From Aporrectodea caliginosa (taxonomy: Eukaryota; Annelida; Clitellata; Crassiclitellata; Lumbricidae): a stretch of 64,000 bases of DNA. Position 1 is the first letter of the stretch. Every line of letters starts with the position of its first letter. The notes under the pieces are model-generated. The model was not told where the DNA came from. It did no database searches and worked only from the letters and a program-made list of their open reading frames with translations. A program made the translations under genes and the position numbers. The DNA is taken from NCBI GenBank assembly GCA_020284085.1, contig JACEVL010000163.1, forward strand, positions 961,261-1,025,260, given 5' to 3'. Of this stretch, positions 46,745 through 58,696 are shown in pieces.

Positions 46745-46920
46745 CATGTGGAATAGGGGAAATGGCTAAGGCCTAGGTTTATGTGATCAAGCAGACCTTA
46801 ATTGATGACTTCTATAATAGGTTTGTTTGAACGTCATGCCGAGAGCTGCACTCATTGTAATTGTAATTATAATGGAACATTTATGAAGCACTACTCAATT
46901 ACATGAGTAAAGTTGACAAG
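46745..46920 (+). repeat. Dispersed repeat, copy 1 (pair with 49580-49770)
   Basis: Shares ggggaaatgg, gtcaagcagaccttaat/gatcaagcagaccttaat, gatgacttctata, ggtttgtttgaacgtcatgc and gagagctg with the second copy. Non-coding. Confidence 0.75.
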
Positions 46921-46959
46921 ACATGGGCAAAGAACCCCAAATAAGAGGATTCACAACAT

Positions 46960-47200
46960 TTTGTGGGAGGGTTCAGGAATGTTTAGGGTAAAGAAAACAC
47001 TCTGGCATGAAGAGCAGATCGGCACAGACGCGGGATCGATTCTCGCTACCCTCCCAAAAATCGACTCAGCCTTCCATTTACCAGATGGTGTTGGTCAAAT
47101 GAGCAGTAGGACATGATGGGTGCCTTGCATGGCTGCCAAATCAGTTAATTCGACTCCTGTAATAACTAGTGATCACCCGTTCATACCATGAATTGTAATC
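46960..47200 (+). mobile_element. Dispersed repeat with tRNA-like B box
   Basis: gcgggatcgattctcgctac resembles a pol III B box. Downstream it reads cttccatttaccagatggtg, ttggtcaaatgagcagtagg and gggtgccttgcatggctgcc. The downstream part recurs inverted at 61596-61728, so it is probably a SINE. Confidence 0.5.
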
Positions 47201-47899
47201 ATACTGCGGTGTGTCAGTTTGAAATAACAACGAAGATTATAACGACAGCAGGATACAGAATATAGGAGTTCATACAACTCAACACAGCCACACTCTGACC
47301 AGGATTCCGGATTGGCAGACGTCAGAATAACAGGATTCACAACATAATGAAAGCGCTTTGAGGGGATTCTAACATGTGTTTTATACAAGTCCAGATACAT
47401 GAATACCATACATACATAGGCCCTACATGAATGCATGCACACATGCATAAAAAGACAGCCACCTCTACTAATACATCCAATAGGAGCTACATAAAATGTC
47501 ATCAATACATTACTATTACTTTACCACAATTTCCTATATTTATACAGGCTTTGCAAAATGTGAATGCTCCTGAGAAGGCAACCCTAAAGGGGCGCTATAT
47601 AAAATTTCTGTAATAATTATAATATTCATTCATAGTTTTGTAAAACATGAGTGCTCAATCTACCATGACTTACTCTACAATTGAACTTAATAATGCCCTT
47701 ACAATAGCTACACTTTTAGGCACACTCACAGGCACCTAACAAAATATAATAGTCAAACAATCTTTCTTACGATTTCTAAATATTTTGATGAAATTTAGTA
47801 TTTGTGTTACTTACAGCTAAAAATCTTACAGAGCTTAGCATAAACATTTAACTAAGTTAACACTTCAAGACACTGCAACTTAAACATTTTATTTTATTT

Positions 47900-48240
47900 A
47901 TTAGTTTAAAAACAAATGTGTTTTGAAATGTGAAGTGATATAAATTTAATTATTATATTTTATATATTGATAAATATACATATATGATTATATATTATAA
48001 TTTGTAATATTTTATATAAATTTACACAGGCAGAGAGAAACATGTTCCTTTGAACAGTGTATTTTGGGTTCAACAAGTCTGAAACCTGTCACAAACTCAA
48101 ACTTGTCAATCAAGAAAGGGGAGAGGTCAGAATGTGTATGACCCTATCATTTCAGGGCAAACTCGAGACCCTGTTCACACAAAAGATTCACATCTTCGAA
48201 TAATCTGTATCTATTTAAGAGCTTAATACCAATTACACTT
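47900..48240. other. AT-rich spacer, nothing recognised
   Basis: Strongly AT-rich (47900-48030) then unique sequence leading into the GC-richer 48.24-48.6 kb segment. Confidence 0.4.
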
Positions 48241-48610
48241 GAGCCACTTATCGCCTGCATATAAGAGAGGCGACCGACAATGGGCCCAACGCCCCTCTCT
48301 GAGCCGTAAAGGACCTCGGGGGAGTCTTCTCTTAAAGGACGAAGGGATTACACAACCGCAAAAGCAAATATTGACCCATTCAGGTCGCGTCAATCATGCG
48401 CCGACGGTTTGGCGCGATGCGGTCAGACACTTCCAAGAACATCGGAAACGAGATCTATATTAGCTTGCGCCTAATCAAAACAAACGGATCGCCTTCCTCC
48501 CTCTGAATTTCGCTTGCCTCGATTTATTTTCGGCCGCAAACACGAGAAAAGTTGTCATATTTAGCGAAACCGCTTCGAACACTGGCAAAACATGGCCGCC
48601 ATTGAAGCAT
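48240..48610. promoter_or_regulatory. Candidate promoter region (E2F- and YY1-like sites)
   Basis: The stretch is richer in GC and CpG than its surroundings. It contains gtttggcgcg (E2F-like, ~48409), a gcgtcaatcatgcgccg segment, and aacatggccgccatt (48590-48604), which holds YY1-like CCAT cores on both strands. It is the only promoter-like sequence upstream of the minus-strand nuclear-protein gene, whose first coding exon is preceded by an acceptor. A plus-strand 114-codon frame starts at 48592 with a good Kozak context; I see no domain in it. The assignment is inference. Confidence 0.35.
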
Positions 48611-49579
48611 CACAGAGGCGTATAATACCAATGACCGCGCGTCAATCAATGTTTGCAAATATCTTTAAAACTGTCAAAATTTTACGACAAAGACGTCTTC
48701 TAATGTCACCGAAACGCATTAAAAATTTTGTCGCACAAATTAAACTGCAAAACTTGAATATAAAACTACTAACTTGCAAATTATTGGAGATTTTTAACGA
48801 GCGAGCATTCACGCATACCCCTCTGTCGGTTCATTTAGCGCCTCACGTCGATTTTCACCCCTCGACGTGGGGCGCGCAAAAATTCATAACAAGTTGCCTA
48901 TCATTTTACATTAAAATATCGTATACTTTACGCTGAGAGTTTTTATCAGAATATTTCATGACTTTATATGTTCGAATGTTAAATGATGTAAATGTGCTCG
49001 AATTTATCAGTATATAAAATAACGTTCATTTACTTAAAATGGGGTTGCGTGCTAAGGACTTGTTAGATCCCTTACAGCTGTGACCTGTAGGGGACAGAGG
49101 GTTAGACCCTTTGTCAGATTAGAGGACCGTACGTGTTCGTGCTCTCGCCTACTTATTTAAAATTCAAAATTAATAACTCACTTTCGGCATTCGTTTAGAA
49201 TTGAATTTTTGACGTTATAGGAAATCATGTCTTAGTTAACGGTGCTTCGAGGATCGTTAAAGACATCGTGTAGGCTAAATTCAGAGGTTTAATTTGTAGG
49301 CCTATGTGAATGTATTAATATCATAAAAATTCGTATTGTCACATAAGTTTAGGTAGGCTACAGGCGTAGTCAGTATCCAACAGATAAGTTTATAAGGTTA
49401 GATTGGATTAGAGAAAGAACAATATTCAGGGCATTCATATTTATTCTATATAAGTTCGTACCAGGTACAAAAAATTATTCATTTGTAAAAAGAACAAAGT
49501 AAAAATAAAGCGAATTTTAATGGGAGAAATAAAATTGAATTAACATTTTAAATTACGAGTACTTCTGCACGAACTGTCT

Positions 49580-49770
49580 AATATGGACTGGGGAAATGGT
49601 TAACGTATGCTTGTATGGTCAAGCTTGTATGGTCAAGCAGACCTTAATAGATGACTTCTATAGGGTAATGCGTTTGTTTGAACGTCATGCAGAGAGCTGT
49701 GCTCATTGTGATTGTGATTGTAGGCTAAAATGGAACATTTAGGAAGCTCTATTCAATGATCAAACTAATA
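49580..49770 (+). repeat. Dispersed repeat, copy 2
   Basis: Direct partner of 46745-46920. An internal 13-bp duplication (cttgtatggtcaag) is unique to this copy. The block 49030-49150 is likewise related to 50030-50150 (ttagatcccttan, ttgtcagat, accgtacgtg). Confidence 0.7.
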
Positions 49771-50539
49771 GATGAAAACCGAGAAAATCCTTTATAAGAA
49801 TGTACTTCATATACTGTAATAAGTTTATAGCAAACACATAGTGTAATGCATGAGTCATTTGTTTAAATCAAATATTTCACAAATAGGCCTACAGGTTATC
49901 ACAAACCAATCAACATTACATGGCAGTAAAACACCAGTTTTACATATCATAAAAATAGAACATAATAAATACCACCATTTTATCATTTCTTAACGATAGA
50001 GCATAATAAATGACATAATATGAGCATAGTAAATGGGGTAGCGTGCCAACATTATTAGATCCCTTAATATAGTGGCCTGTATTTTGACAGAGCAGCTTAA
50101 CACCATTTTGTCAGATCAGAGGCATACCGTACGTGATCTACACCAATTTAGCATAATAAAAAATGTGACATAGCAGCATAACACCATTTTAGCATATCAT
50201 AACAAAAGAGACCATTCTAACATAGAAATATAACAATATAATACTGTAACATGAAATAACATGGCACTATTTTAACATATAACAATATAACATAAAATAA
50301 TACTTTATATCTAAAAACAGTTTAAAATATACTTGCGATGAAATGACTTAGCATTTGTGTTTAACAATGTGACAATGTAAAGCTTCTTAGATGTAACTTG
50401 ATATTGATGATGCTGTGTAAATTGATGTAATTACAATTACAATTACAATGGATGTAGGCCGAAAACGATAATGTACCAATACAATAAAATGACTTATATA
50501 ATGACAGTAACATAAAAATACATAATACGATGACGGTAT

Positions 50540-50750
50540 AAAGAAACAATAGCATGACAATATATCATAACAATAGCATGACAATATATCATAACAATAG
50601 CATGACAATATATCATAACAATAGCATGACAATATAACAACAATAGCTTAACAATATAACATAACAATAGCATGACAATATAACATAACAATAGCATGAC
50701 ATTATAACATAACAATAGCATGATAATATAACATAACAATAATGGAACTG
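50540..50750. repeat. ~23-bp tandem repeat (caatagcatgacaatataacataa)
   Basis: Nine or so copies. The wider 49860-50740 interval is AT-rich with repeated 'cataacac' and 'aacaatataaca' words and no recognised gene. Confidence 0.85.
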
Positions 50751-50759
50751 GTCACTTTT

Positions 50760-52020
50760 GTCTGTTTCCTGAACCCTAAGCAAACATTCCATTTGAATGA
50801 ATTAAGCATAAAATAAATAACAATTACAGTGACATGGAATTCAGGCAGGCACTGTTATAAATTATTATTAAATTAACCATATCGAATAAAAATAGAAAAT
50901 TTTGCTACATATAGATGAAGAATTTTAATTAAAAAATTAATATATATGTATATGAATTATGTATTAGTAGCCCCATTATGATCAGATGAAAAACTTGTTA
51001 TGCACCAATGATTCATTCTATGCCATATATATACTGGCTCTATATAATTGGTTACGATGATAAAGCTGTGTTTTCATGTTGTTATGTAACATGATCGTAG
51101 GTCATAATAGTTCTGCTCCAACAGGTCACAATCAATCAATCTTTATTCGTAATGTTACGACAATATCTTACATCAAGTAAATTGCAGAGGGCCCTACAGA
51201 GATCTAAGATCCTGCTAGCTGGGGACTCCTGATACTTAAATAACGATTAATAATGACTCGTTAAAATTAAAGCCCAAAGCTCTTTATTAATATATTTATG
51301 AAAAAAAATAAAGATTTTGGCCTTTAACATCAAGGTAATAATTTATTATAATTATTATTGGTATAAGAGTAACCATCAGGATGCGATTTTGAGGAAATGG
51401 GTTACAATTATCCACTCACTGATTCAGGGTGTATATCCCAATTGAAAAAACAGCCCAAGACACTTGTAATTGTAAAATTGTAATTGTAATTACAACGATT
51501 TTCATAGCATTATCGGTAGGAAGCTACTTTAACGATGCTTGACACTGTCAACAGTACTGTTATTGACGTAAATGCCAACAGATAGGCTACACTAGGTAGC
51601 AAGTACAGTTTTAACTGTTTTTAAAGACATAAATGCTTTTGGCTTCCTGATTAGGTATGTTTGTATGTACTTTGTTGAACCGCCTGCAAACGCACTGCGG
51701 GAACATTGGATAGCGTGACAATATAACATAACAGGTGCAGGAAGACTGTTCCAGGCACGTGGGTCGTCGGGCTTTAACCTGTGTGTACGTATAATGTGTA
51801 TCTGTGTACCAGGGCTGTGTTTGGAAGTTTTCCGACTTTGTATACGAAGAGGAGTGACAGATGGACCTTAATATTAAATGCCCAGATCTTTATTTTGTAT
51901 ATAAATATATTAAATAAAGACTTGGACTTTAATCTTAACGAGTTATTATTAATTGTGACCGGTTGGAGCAGAAATAATATGATATATGATCATGTTTTTG
52001 CTTAGCATAGCAACATAACA
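50760..52020. other. AT-rich spacer, nothing recognised
   Basis: Contains an (AATC)n-associated aatcaatcaatctttattcg word at 51130 resembling retroposon-tail sequence, and otherwise no coding or structural signal that I can support. Confidence 0.4.
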
Positions 52021-52023
52021 TGA

Positions 52024-52282
52024 CAGTGCTTTTTTCAGCCGGAGCTGTCCGGAACGGAGTTCCAGAACCTGTTTTCAGCTATTAAAAATTAATTTAGTTA
52101 GTTAAAATTTTTAATGAGAAATTATTTAAAATGATTTAGGTACTTTAGTTTAATTTCAGTGCTTTCAGTGTTTATTGATATCAATTGATACATATGAAAT
52201 AGAAATTTGGCATAAACTATGCCCCTTTAATTTTTCTAAATTTGTTGAGCTCCGACACCTGTTTTCTAGAAAAAAAGCACTG
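52024..52282. mobile_element. hAT-like MITE (TIR CAGTGCTTTTTT)
   Basis: 259 bp with ends CAGTGCTTTTTTC and, read backwards, CAGTGCTTTTTTT. These are followed by a second weakly inverted pair (cggagct and cggagctc). No exact 8-bp target duplication was found, so the insertion is old or rearranged. Confidence 0.55.
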
Positions 52283-52359
52283 GCGTGGCAACATAGCATA
52301 GCAACAAGGCATAACACAACTAAACAATGAACCATCATCATCATCGTCATCATCCCGTC

Positions 52360-52625
52360 ATGATCAGTTCCTGATGCCAGCCCTATAGCGGTGATGGGTA
52401 CGAATAAATTATCTACATCGTCCTCGGTCATTTGTCAAGTCCATTGTCGCTCTTAGTGTTAGTCCAAGTGATGTTATGTCCTCATTTATATTGTCTATGC
52501 AGCGTTGTCTTGGTCTGCCTTTGTTTCTTTTTCCTTCGAATCTTGCTTGTAATGCGTTCTGTGGAATTCGGTCAACTGGCATTCTCTGTAACAATGAACT
52601 ATTATTCTGTAATATAGGTAGCAAA
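52360..52625 (-). mobile_element. LINE C-terminal fragment (same family as 23480-23800)
   Basis: Minus-strand translation: RMPVDRIPQNALQARFEGKR, then NKGRPRQRCIDNINEDITSL. The 3' end runs through ggctggcatcaggaactgat into a (GAT)n tail at about 52330-52360. Confidence 0.75.
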
Positions 52626-52689
52626 GTAGGCTATAACAGAATGAGGTGACAATGAAGAAGCAAGAAAGAACGCAAGAAGAAAATAATAC

Positions 52690-52950
52690 TAAGCTAACCC
52701 CGAGAGGCAGACTTGGGCATGAAGTGTTAGCAACTTTTTTCTTAGCCTCGGCATATATGAGGTCGTGTTACCGGTCCTCTCCCTCGCCGTCTCATCTTCC
52801 AACTGATTGTGTGCGGTCAGCGTACACGTTACATCGCAGTTGGCTAGGAGCATACGTGGTACCGTATAACCTCGAAACAAATTTATGTCCTGACGGGGAT
52901 TTGAACCCCGACCTCTCCGTTGACTACGTTAACCACTAAGCCACGGATAA
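52690..52950 (-). mobile_element. SINE-A copy
   Basis: Minus-strand tRNA-like head (ccgtggcttagtggttaacg and ggttcaaatccccg in reverse complement) with the full body to acttcatgcccaagtctgcc. Confidence 0.75.
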
Positions 52951-53299
52951 CAAAACATAACGATATAATAACGGGTCAGAAGCTTAACGATACAAAAATT
53001 GGCCCAGTCATAGAAAACGAAGATCAGGTGAGGTCTTGAAGAATATCAGAATTTAGACTCGGGCTATCAAACATTTGATACAATAGAGTAGACTGACGTT
53101 AACTGTACGAGACTAGGTCATATAGGAAGATCAGATGGGATGGATCCTTAGGTCTACAGGTAACTTAAGGCGAGGCTTACAGGAATTTAGGCTAGACTAT
53201 TAGGATTATCATAAATCTAGTCTATAAAATAGCAATAGGGCCTGAATAGTATGATTAACAGATCTGCATTGTAGAATTTGCATACATACGTGCATACAT

Positions 53300-53400
53300 A
53301 TATATAGATTAGATAACACATACATACATACATACATACATACATACATACGTAACATACATACATACACACACATACATCCATAGGCCCTACATGCATG
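53300..53400. repeat. (CATA)n microsatellite
   Basis: catacata tract with a few interruptions. Confidence 0.9.
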
Positions 53401-53429
53401 CATACGTGCCTAAGTGAGCTATCAGGAAT

Positions 53430-53645
53430 TTATCAGATGCCTTTCCCCCAACCAACATTTTACGCTCTATTTTCTTAGGGTCCGACCACATAACTTTAAC
53501 CTTCCTGACAAAGACTCGCCACATTTTATATCTCGTATGTTATTCCTGAAGTCTAACTAAGCTATTAGTCCATAGCCTACTATAACATCTATTTTTTCTA
53601 TGTATACCTATAGCGTTATGTCTGTTGTTAACACAATAAACGAAT
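53430..53645 (+). mobile_element. LINE 3'-UTR-like repeat, second copy
   Basis: About 85% like 6925-7140 by eye. Shares ccaaccaacattttacg, ttcctgacaaagactcg, ttttatatctcgtatgttat and aacacaataaacgaata. Confidence 0.65.
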
Positions 53646-53808
53646 AATGATGCTCAGCTATAGAGACCTTAGAGAGGCCATCAGGAAGTTTGCCTGGCTG
53701 TTATAAATGTAGGCTGACCGTTATAAATTTAGGCTGGCTGTTATAAATTTAGGCTGGCTGTTATAAATTTAGACAGGCTGTTAGGAATTTATATCGGATG
53801 TAGGCCTA

Positions 53809-53940
53809 GGCTACGCTGTCGGTGGAAAGGACAAGAGGCCAGATGGATATTTGCCGAGAAAGAGAAAATGAAATCGCCAACACCTCAAAGCGATATTTAC
53901 GGCTGTTTCTCGGGTTTCGAATAAATAACGTCTTCTTATA
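53809..53940 (+). mobile_element. SINE-A 3' fragment
   Basis: ctgtcggtggaaagg, tgccgagaaagagaaaatga, atcgccaacacctcaaagc and ggctgtttctcgggtt match the SINE-A 3' half with decay. 53941-54480 shows nothing recognised. Confidence 0.5.
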
Positions 53941-54487
53941 GGCGTATTATATAGGTAGAAAAGGTGCGAGTGTTTTAGTTGTCAAAAACAGGAGCTGGGA
54001 TGTCGACATTATTTTTTGCAGATTACCAAAATACTCGAACACAGATGAAATTCGAATGCTGCTAAAATGTTTCATATGGAACAACTGACGACCCAACAAT
54101 TGAAACGATCAGATATCTATACAGGTGTAGTCTATGCATAAATAACGTAAAACATGATTTGCAGAACTCCTGCACTTTAGTTGACAAATATAATTTGAAC
54201 TACGTCAAGATCAGACACTCCCCGACAGCACTTCAGTTACTTAGCTAAGAGGGGTCAGAAGAAGAGTTAGTGGTTGAACCCTCCGCCCAACCCTCCTCAC
54301 TCCACCCCGACAACTGAAACGCTGCCTTTACCTAATCAAGGAAGTCTAGATAGAGCACTAATCTAGAGTTCCTTGACCTAATTTACGGCTTAAAGGAGGC
54401 TCTACCAGAACCTATAGCCGCAGGCATCTAAGGCTGCACCGTATTGCCTGCCTATGGCTTCATTGCCGCTCTGCATATAGTGACATG

Positions 54488-54535
54488 CGCACACACACAC
54501 ACACACACACGCGCGCGCACACACACACGCAGGGT
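54488..54535. repeat. (CA)n/(CG)n tract
   Basis: Alternating purine-pyrimidine run with a central gcgcgcgc, a potential Z-DNA-forming sequence. Confidence 0.85.
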
Positions 54536-54834
54536 GTCAAACATGCCAACAGTTAGTCGGGTTATTCGGTGCTATGAGTAAGGTCACGTGAGGTCACTTC
54601 AGGTCAGATCCTTGCTGGTACCTGTCAGTCACCTGTCAATCAACTGACTTATATCTGCCGAGCGGTTATAACTTAAAGATCGGTAGTTTTATGCTGGCGC
54701 TAAATAAATAACTATTTCAGCGTCTGACGTCAATGTCGCGGTTTAAGTCACTCAAGACAAGATTCCATCTACGATGAACATTTACAAGAAATGGTGACAT
54801 AAGTTTATAGAAAGCTTTGTAGGATTAAATGTTT

Positions 54835-54985
54835 AGTCTGTCTGTCTTCTGTCTGTCTGTCTGTCTAGAGCGAGTGACAGACAGACAGAAACTTTCAACA
54901 GACAGACAGACAGGCAGACAATGTGCAGACAGATAAGTCAGTCAGACAGACACAGACAGACAGACCGTCTTGTCTGTATCTTCTG
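54835..54985. repeat. Inverted (GTCT)n / (AGAC)n microsatellite
   Basis: ctgtctgtctgtctagagcg is followed by agtgacagacagacagaaac and further AGAC blocks, then cttgtctgtatcttctgtca. Complementary tetranucleotide blocks of both polarities lie within 150 bp and can fold into a hairpin. Confidence 0.85.
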
Positions 54986-55420
54986 TCAGTCTGATCCATC
55001 GCTCTAGAATGAAACTTTCCCCAGTTTCCTGTTGCCAGGCTTCAATGCGCACTTCAAAACTTTGTATGGAACACAAAATTAAATTACACTCAAGACGAGT
55101 GTAATTGCCTTCAATTGTTTCCTAAACCTAGGACCCATAAGGCAAAAAATAAAGTTTTAAATTTCTTTTGTTGTCATAGAAAACAAACACATACTGCATA
55201 AAAATAAGACATGATGGACATATTATGTATTTAATTACTACACATCTATTGTTAATTTCAATAATTTGTCAATAAATATTTATCTAATACAGTAGTTGTC
55301 TAGTCCAGATATTTCGTGTGGTCTAAAATGGTCAATTTCGACACCCCACTGTTCGGTGAATACCTAACCGTAACTTACCAAACCTTACCTAACATGGCTT
55401 AACCATACCATAGGCTACCA

Positions 55421-56073
55421 CTTCTCAGCCGTCAAGGGCTCTTATCATACCATGTCTTATCTTACTCTTACCATCGCTGTCTGCCTGCCTGTTAGTTTGT
55501 TTGGACAACGGAATCAGATCCTGTACCTTTCTCATTCATTTTTATTTTCACTATAGGAACCTCAGAATAAACTGGTTCACATGATTTAGTTATTTTATCC
55601 TCGACCTTATGGCCGCAAGGGCCGTTCATGTCGACCTTATTTACCCAGTATCATGTGCAGAACGTTGGATCTAGCGATTGAAGGAAATTATCGAGTTTAT
55701 TGTGTTGGAAGAAGCAATTAAAAGGTGTCTAAATAGAGCCTAATAATATGAAATCTGCCCAGTGTTTATCGATGTCCTAAGTTACCGAGGATAGGAAAAA
55801 GAGAATAATAGGCGATTAGTATATAGCCTAATTAGTGTTAGGAATTAAACTTTTTAAGTGCGTTACGGATAAGTGAGTAATTCGCTTACGTTCATAGAAG
55901 CTGGCATTGTTCTTCATTACTATAGGTATTATGGAAAAGCAATGGCCGGTTCCGTTAAAATGTAGACAACTTCGGGTATCATGAATGCCGCATATGTGCA
56001 TAGTTCGGTACGACTTCAGGCCCGTTATGCATTGCTCTGTGTATTTCAACGCCGCTTAATTGCATAGGGAGCT
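55421..56073 (+). repeat. Repeat family R, copy A
   Basis: Matches, in reverse complement, 61418-62337: cttctcagccgtcaa, gttt-ggacaacggaatcagatc, aggaacct, ttaccgaggat-like and gcattgctctgtgtat words in inverse order. Also matches 58866-59280 in direct orientation. No coding sequence is recognised; identity is far from perfect. Confidence 0.7.
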
Positions 56074-56929
56074 TATTATATATGTACATATATATATGTA
56101 CATATATACATAAATGCATAATGCAAGTATATCCTACATACATGCATACATTCTAGCGTTTCAGGCCTACATAATGTATGTAGGCCTATTCCATGCATAC
56201 ATAGGGCCTACATTCATGTTTAGGCTACATGATGTGTATCAATACATACATTCTTGCATGCATGTACATAGACAAACATTTTGTTATATCGTTTTGGATA
56301 CTTTATGTAATTAATTGACTGGCCGAAGCGAATTTGTTGCGCGCCAAGGCCACGCACGAAAATTTCATTCAAGATCTGACAGAAAGCTTGTTGAGAAGAA
56401 CTCGAGGGTGAATGGAAATTAGACTGTCTCAATCACAAGGGCAGAAATCATAAGCTAAATAGGCATTGGCGTCGCTAACATGGGTCGCGGTAGGTCATTT
56501 GACCTGCCTATTTTACTCTTGACCTGCCGTATGACCTGCCTATACTTAGTAGGCCTACTTATACCTAGCCTACTGCTGTGTAAATATTTTTCGAATTTAT
56601 GATATCCTCTTTCTGTAATGTCGTGCGTCTTATTAGCATATGGGCCTACATGTTCATGATGGTCTACGTAGCTATTCAGTAGGTCTATACTTCCAAATCT
56701 TTAAATATTATTAAAGTAGTAACTAAAGTTTAACGTTTTAATGCTGAATTGTTATAAATTTGAATATGCTACAACAATTATTTGGCTACAAGCGTTCAAT
56801 AATAATTTTCTTTACTTTAAGCCTGAGTGATTCTAGCAACGAGTCCTCAACAAAAGCTTCAATATTGACGACTGAAACAATTGCACTCTTACACAGGTAG
56901 GTAACTAGGTATACGCCTACCCTTATGGA

Positions 56930-57531
56930 CAGTGTTGGGTAAACTCACACAAGAAATGAGTTAAATCAAAACTCAACTCATGCACCTCAAAATGAGTTTA
57001 AACTCAAACTCAACTCATCCTAAGTGAAATGAGTTAACTCAAACTCAGTTGTTAAATGAGTTAACTCATCAACTCACTTGTCTCATACCAGCACGTTCTA
57101 ATCGAACGTTGTACAAATACACAGTTACCAGGAAATGGTATCATCAGTTTATTATTACTAGTATAACTGTTATTATTATTAATGGGATAATGGATAAATC
57201 AGGTTATTATTACTGAGTCAAAGTAAACACCACAGTCCACATGTTTCACATCTCAAACATGACTGGTATTAGCTTTAAGCAGAAGTTTTTAAAAGTTGGT
57301 GTGTGACAGCCTGTTCCGATATTTAAAAAACCGGCTTGTTTCAACATAGTATGTGCCGAGTGAGTTGAGTTTGAAATAATTGAGTTATAACTCAAAACTC
57401 ACAGAAAATATGAGTTAACTCAAACTCATAACTCACACTCTTTAAGATGAGTTAACTCAAACTCATAAATCACAGCAAGTGAGTTAACTCGTGAGTTTAA
57501 ACTCATCTGAGTTAACTCATACCCAACACTG
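56930..57531. mobile_element. hAT MITE with 8-bp TSD and 'gagttaactca' arrays
   Basis: 602 bp with ends CAGTGTTGGGTA and, read backwards, CAGTGTTGGGTATGAG. Flanked by exact CTTATGGA duplications (56922-56929 and 57532-57539). Both subterminal regions are packed with palindromic aaatgagttaactcaaactc words. No ORF. The end sequence and TSD are classic for hAT. Confidence 0.88.
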
Positions 57532-57828
57532 CTTATGGACAACCTCTGTGACTCGACTCAGCGCTTGTGGATAAGCTGGTGCCCTGCGTTGGCTTTCGAG
57601 TGGCGCTCTAGAAGCTTGGAAATTACGATTATGTAAAGGTTTTTCTATAGGGACCGTATGACCGGGACCCTGCTCAGTTTTCAACGAATTCATCGGGTGA
57701 GATTCTTCACCACCGCGGCCAATTTCAATGGTTGCCACACCATTTAAGGTCCATTGTGTACGAATCCGTGCTGGCCGAAGATTGAAATCTTTTAAATAAG
57801 CCACCAGCGATCCGCCAAAGATTTTGAT
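57532..57828 (-). CDS. Candidate exon of an unidentified gene
   Basis: After a good acceptor (tctctttttgacag) the minus strand is open for about 98 codons: IKIFGGSLVAYLKDFNLRPA, then RIRTQWTLNGVATIEIGRGG, then a Pro/Arg-rich tail. The first 40 residues read like a folded protein segment, and I do not recognise the family. The frame ends inside the hAT MITE, which inserted at the probable 3' border of the exon. Before insertion the sequence would have read CATAAGG/GTAGGC, a plausible donor. No partner exons were found nearby. Confidence 0.35.
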
Positions 57829-58077
57829 CTGTCAAAAAGAGATAAGTGGCTAATAAACCAGAACATTTTAAGTGGTAACAGATTTCACCCGTGACCTGCT
57901 TGTGCTATCCTAATTTGTTCTACTGTTAGTAATTTGAATTTGAAAAAACCTGACTAATTTCATATCCGTACGATTTGCCAGCAATGAATCGGACAGCTCG
58001 TTTTTGAATGTATAGCCTAGGTTTGACTTATAAGTAAAGGCCCATATTAAATTACGATAAACAAAGTAGGGATTGAT

Positions 58078-58696
58078 GGGAACGGACATTATCCCTCCTG
58101 GACATAATCCCCCGAAAATAATCCCTCCGGACAAAAGCCCCCGGACAAAATCCCCCAAGCTAGGACATAATCCCCATGGCAGGCTACGATATTATCGTAT
58201 AATATATTAAAAGTTTATTATACTAGTCTGTCCAAAATTGTAACCAGCAGCAGGAAAATTATGAAAATAATTTTTGGCCTAAATGGAATTTTGATTGTTT
58301 GATGAAACTATTTCAAATTAACATAAAATTGTTTCAGTAAATAGAGCTGAACGACATATAACATGTCTTAGCTTTAAACTTAAATGACACTAACAAGTCT
58401 TAACTTTATAACTGAATAACCGATTGACATTAACAAGTCTTAGTTATCGAACTTAATGACACTAACAAGTCTTAAGTTTAGGCCTACACTTGAATGACAT
58501 AGCAAACAAAAACAGAGGAGGTAAGGTTTATCAATGTCAAGCAGAAATAGGCTAATTGCACAGAGGGAGGATTATGTCCAGGGGGATTATGTCCTACGCA
58601 AAATCGCGGGGATTTTGTCCGGGGGCTTTTGTCCGGGGATTTTGTCCGGGGATTTTGTCCGGGGGATTATGTCCGGGGGATAATGTCCTACACTCG
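58078..58696. mobile_element. MULE-like MITE with long TIRs and 9-bp TSD
   Basis: Inverted terminal regions of about 90-130 bp (58082-58170 and 58562-58690) are made of ggacataatcccc / ggacaaaagcccccgg units and their complements. Exact gggattgat repeats flank it (58069-58077 and 58697-58705). The 9-bp duplication and long TIRs suggest a non-autonomous Mutator-like element. The internal part has ~50-bp gacactaacaagtcttaa repeats and no ORF. Confidence 0.65.
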
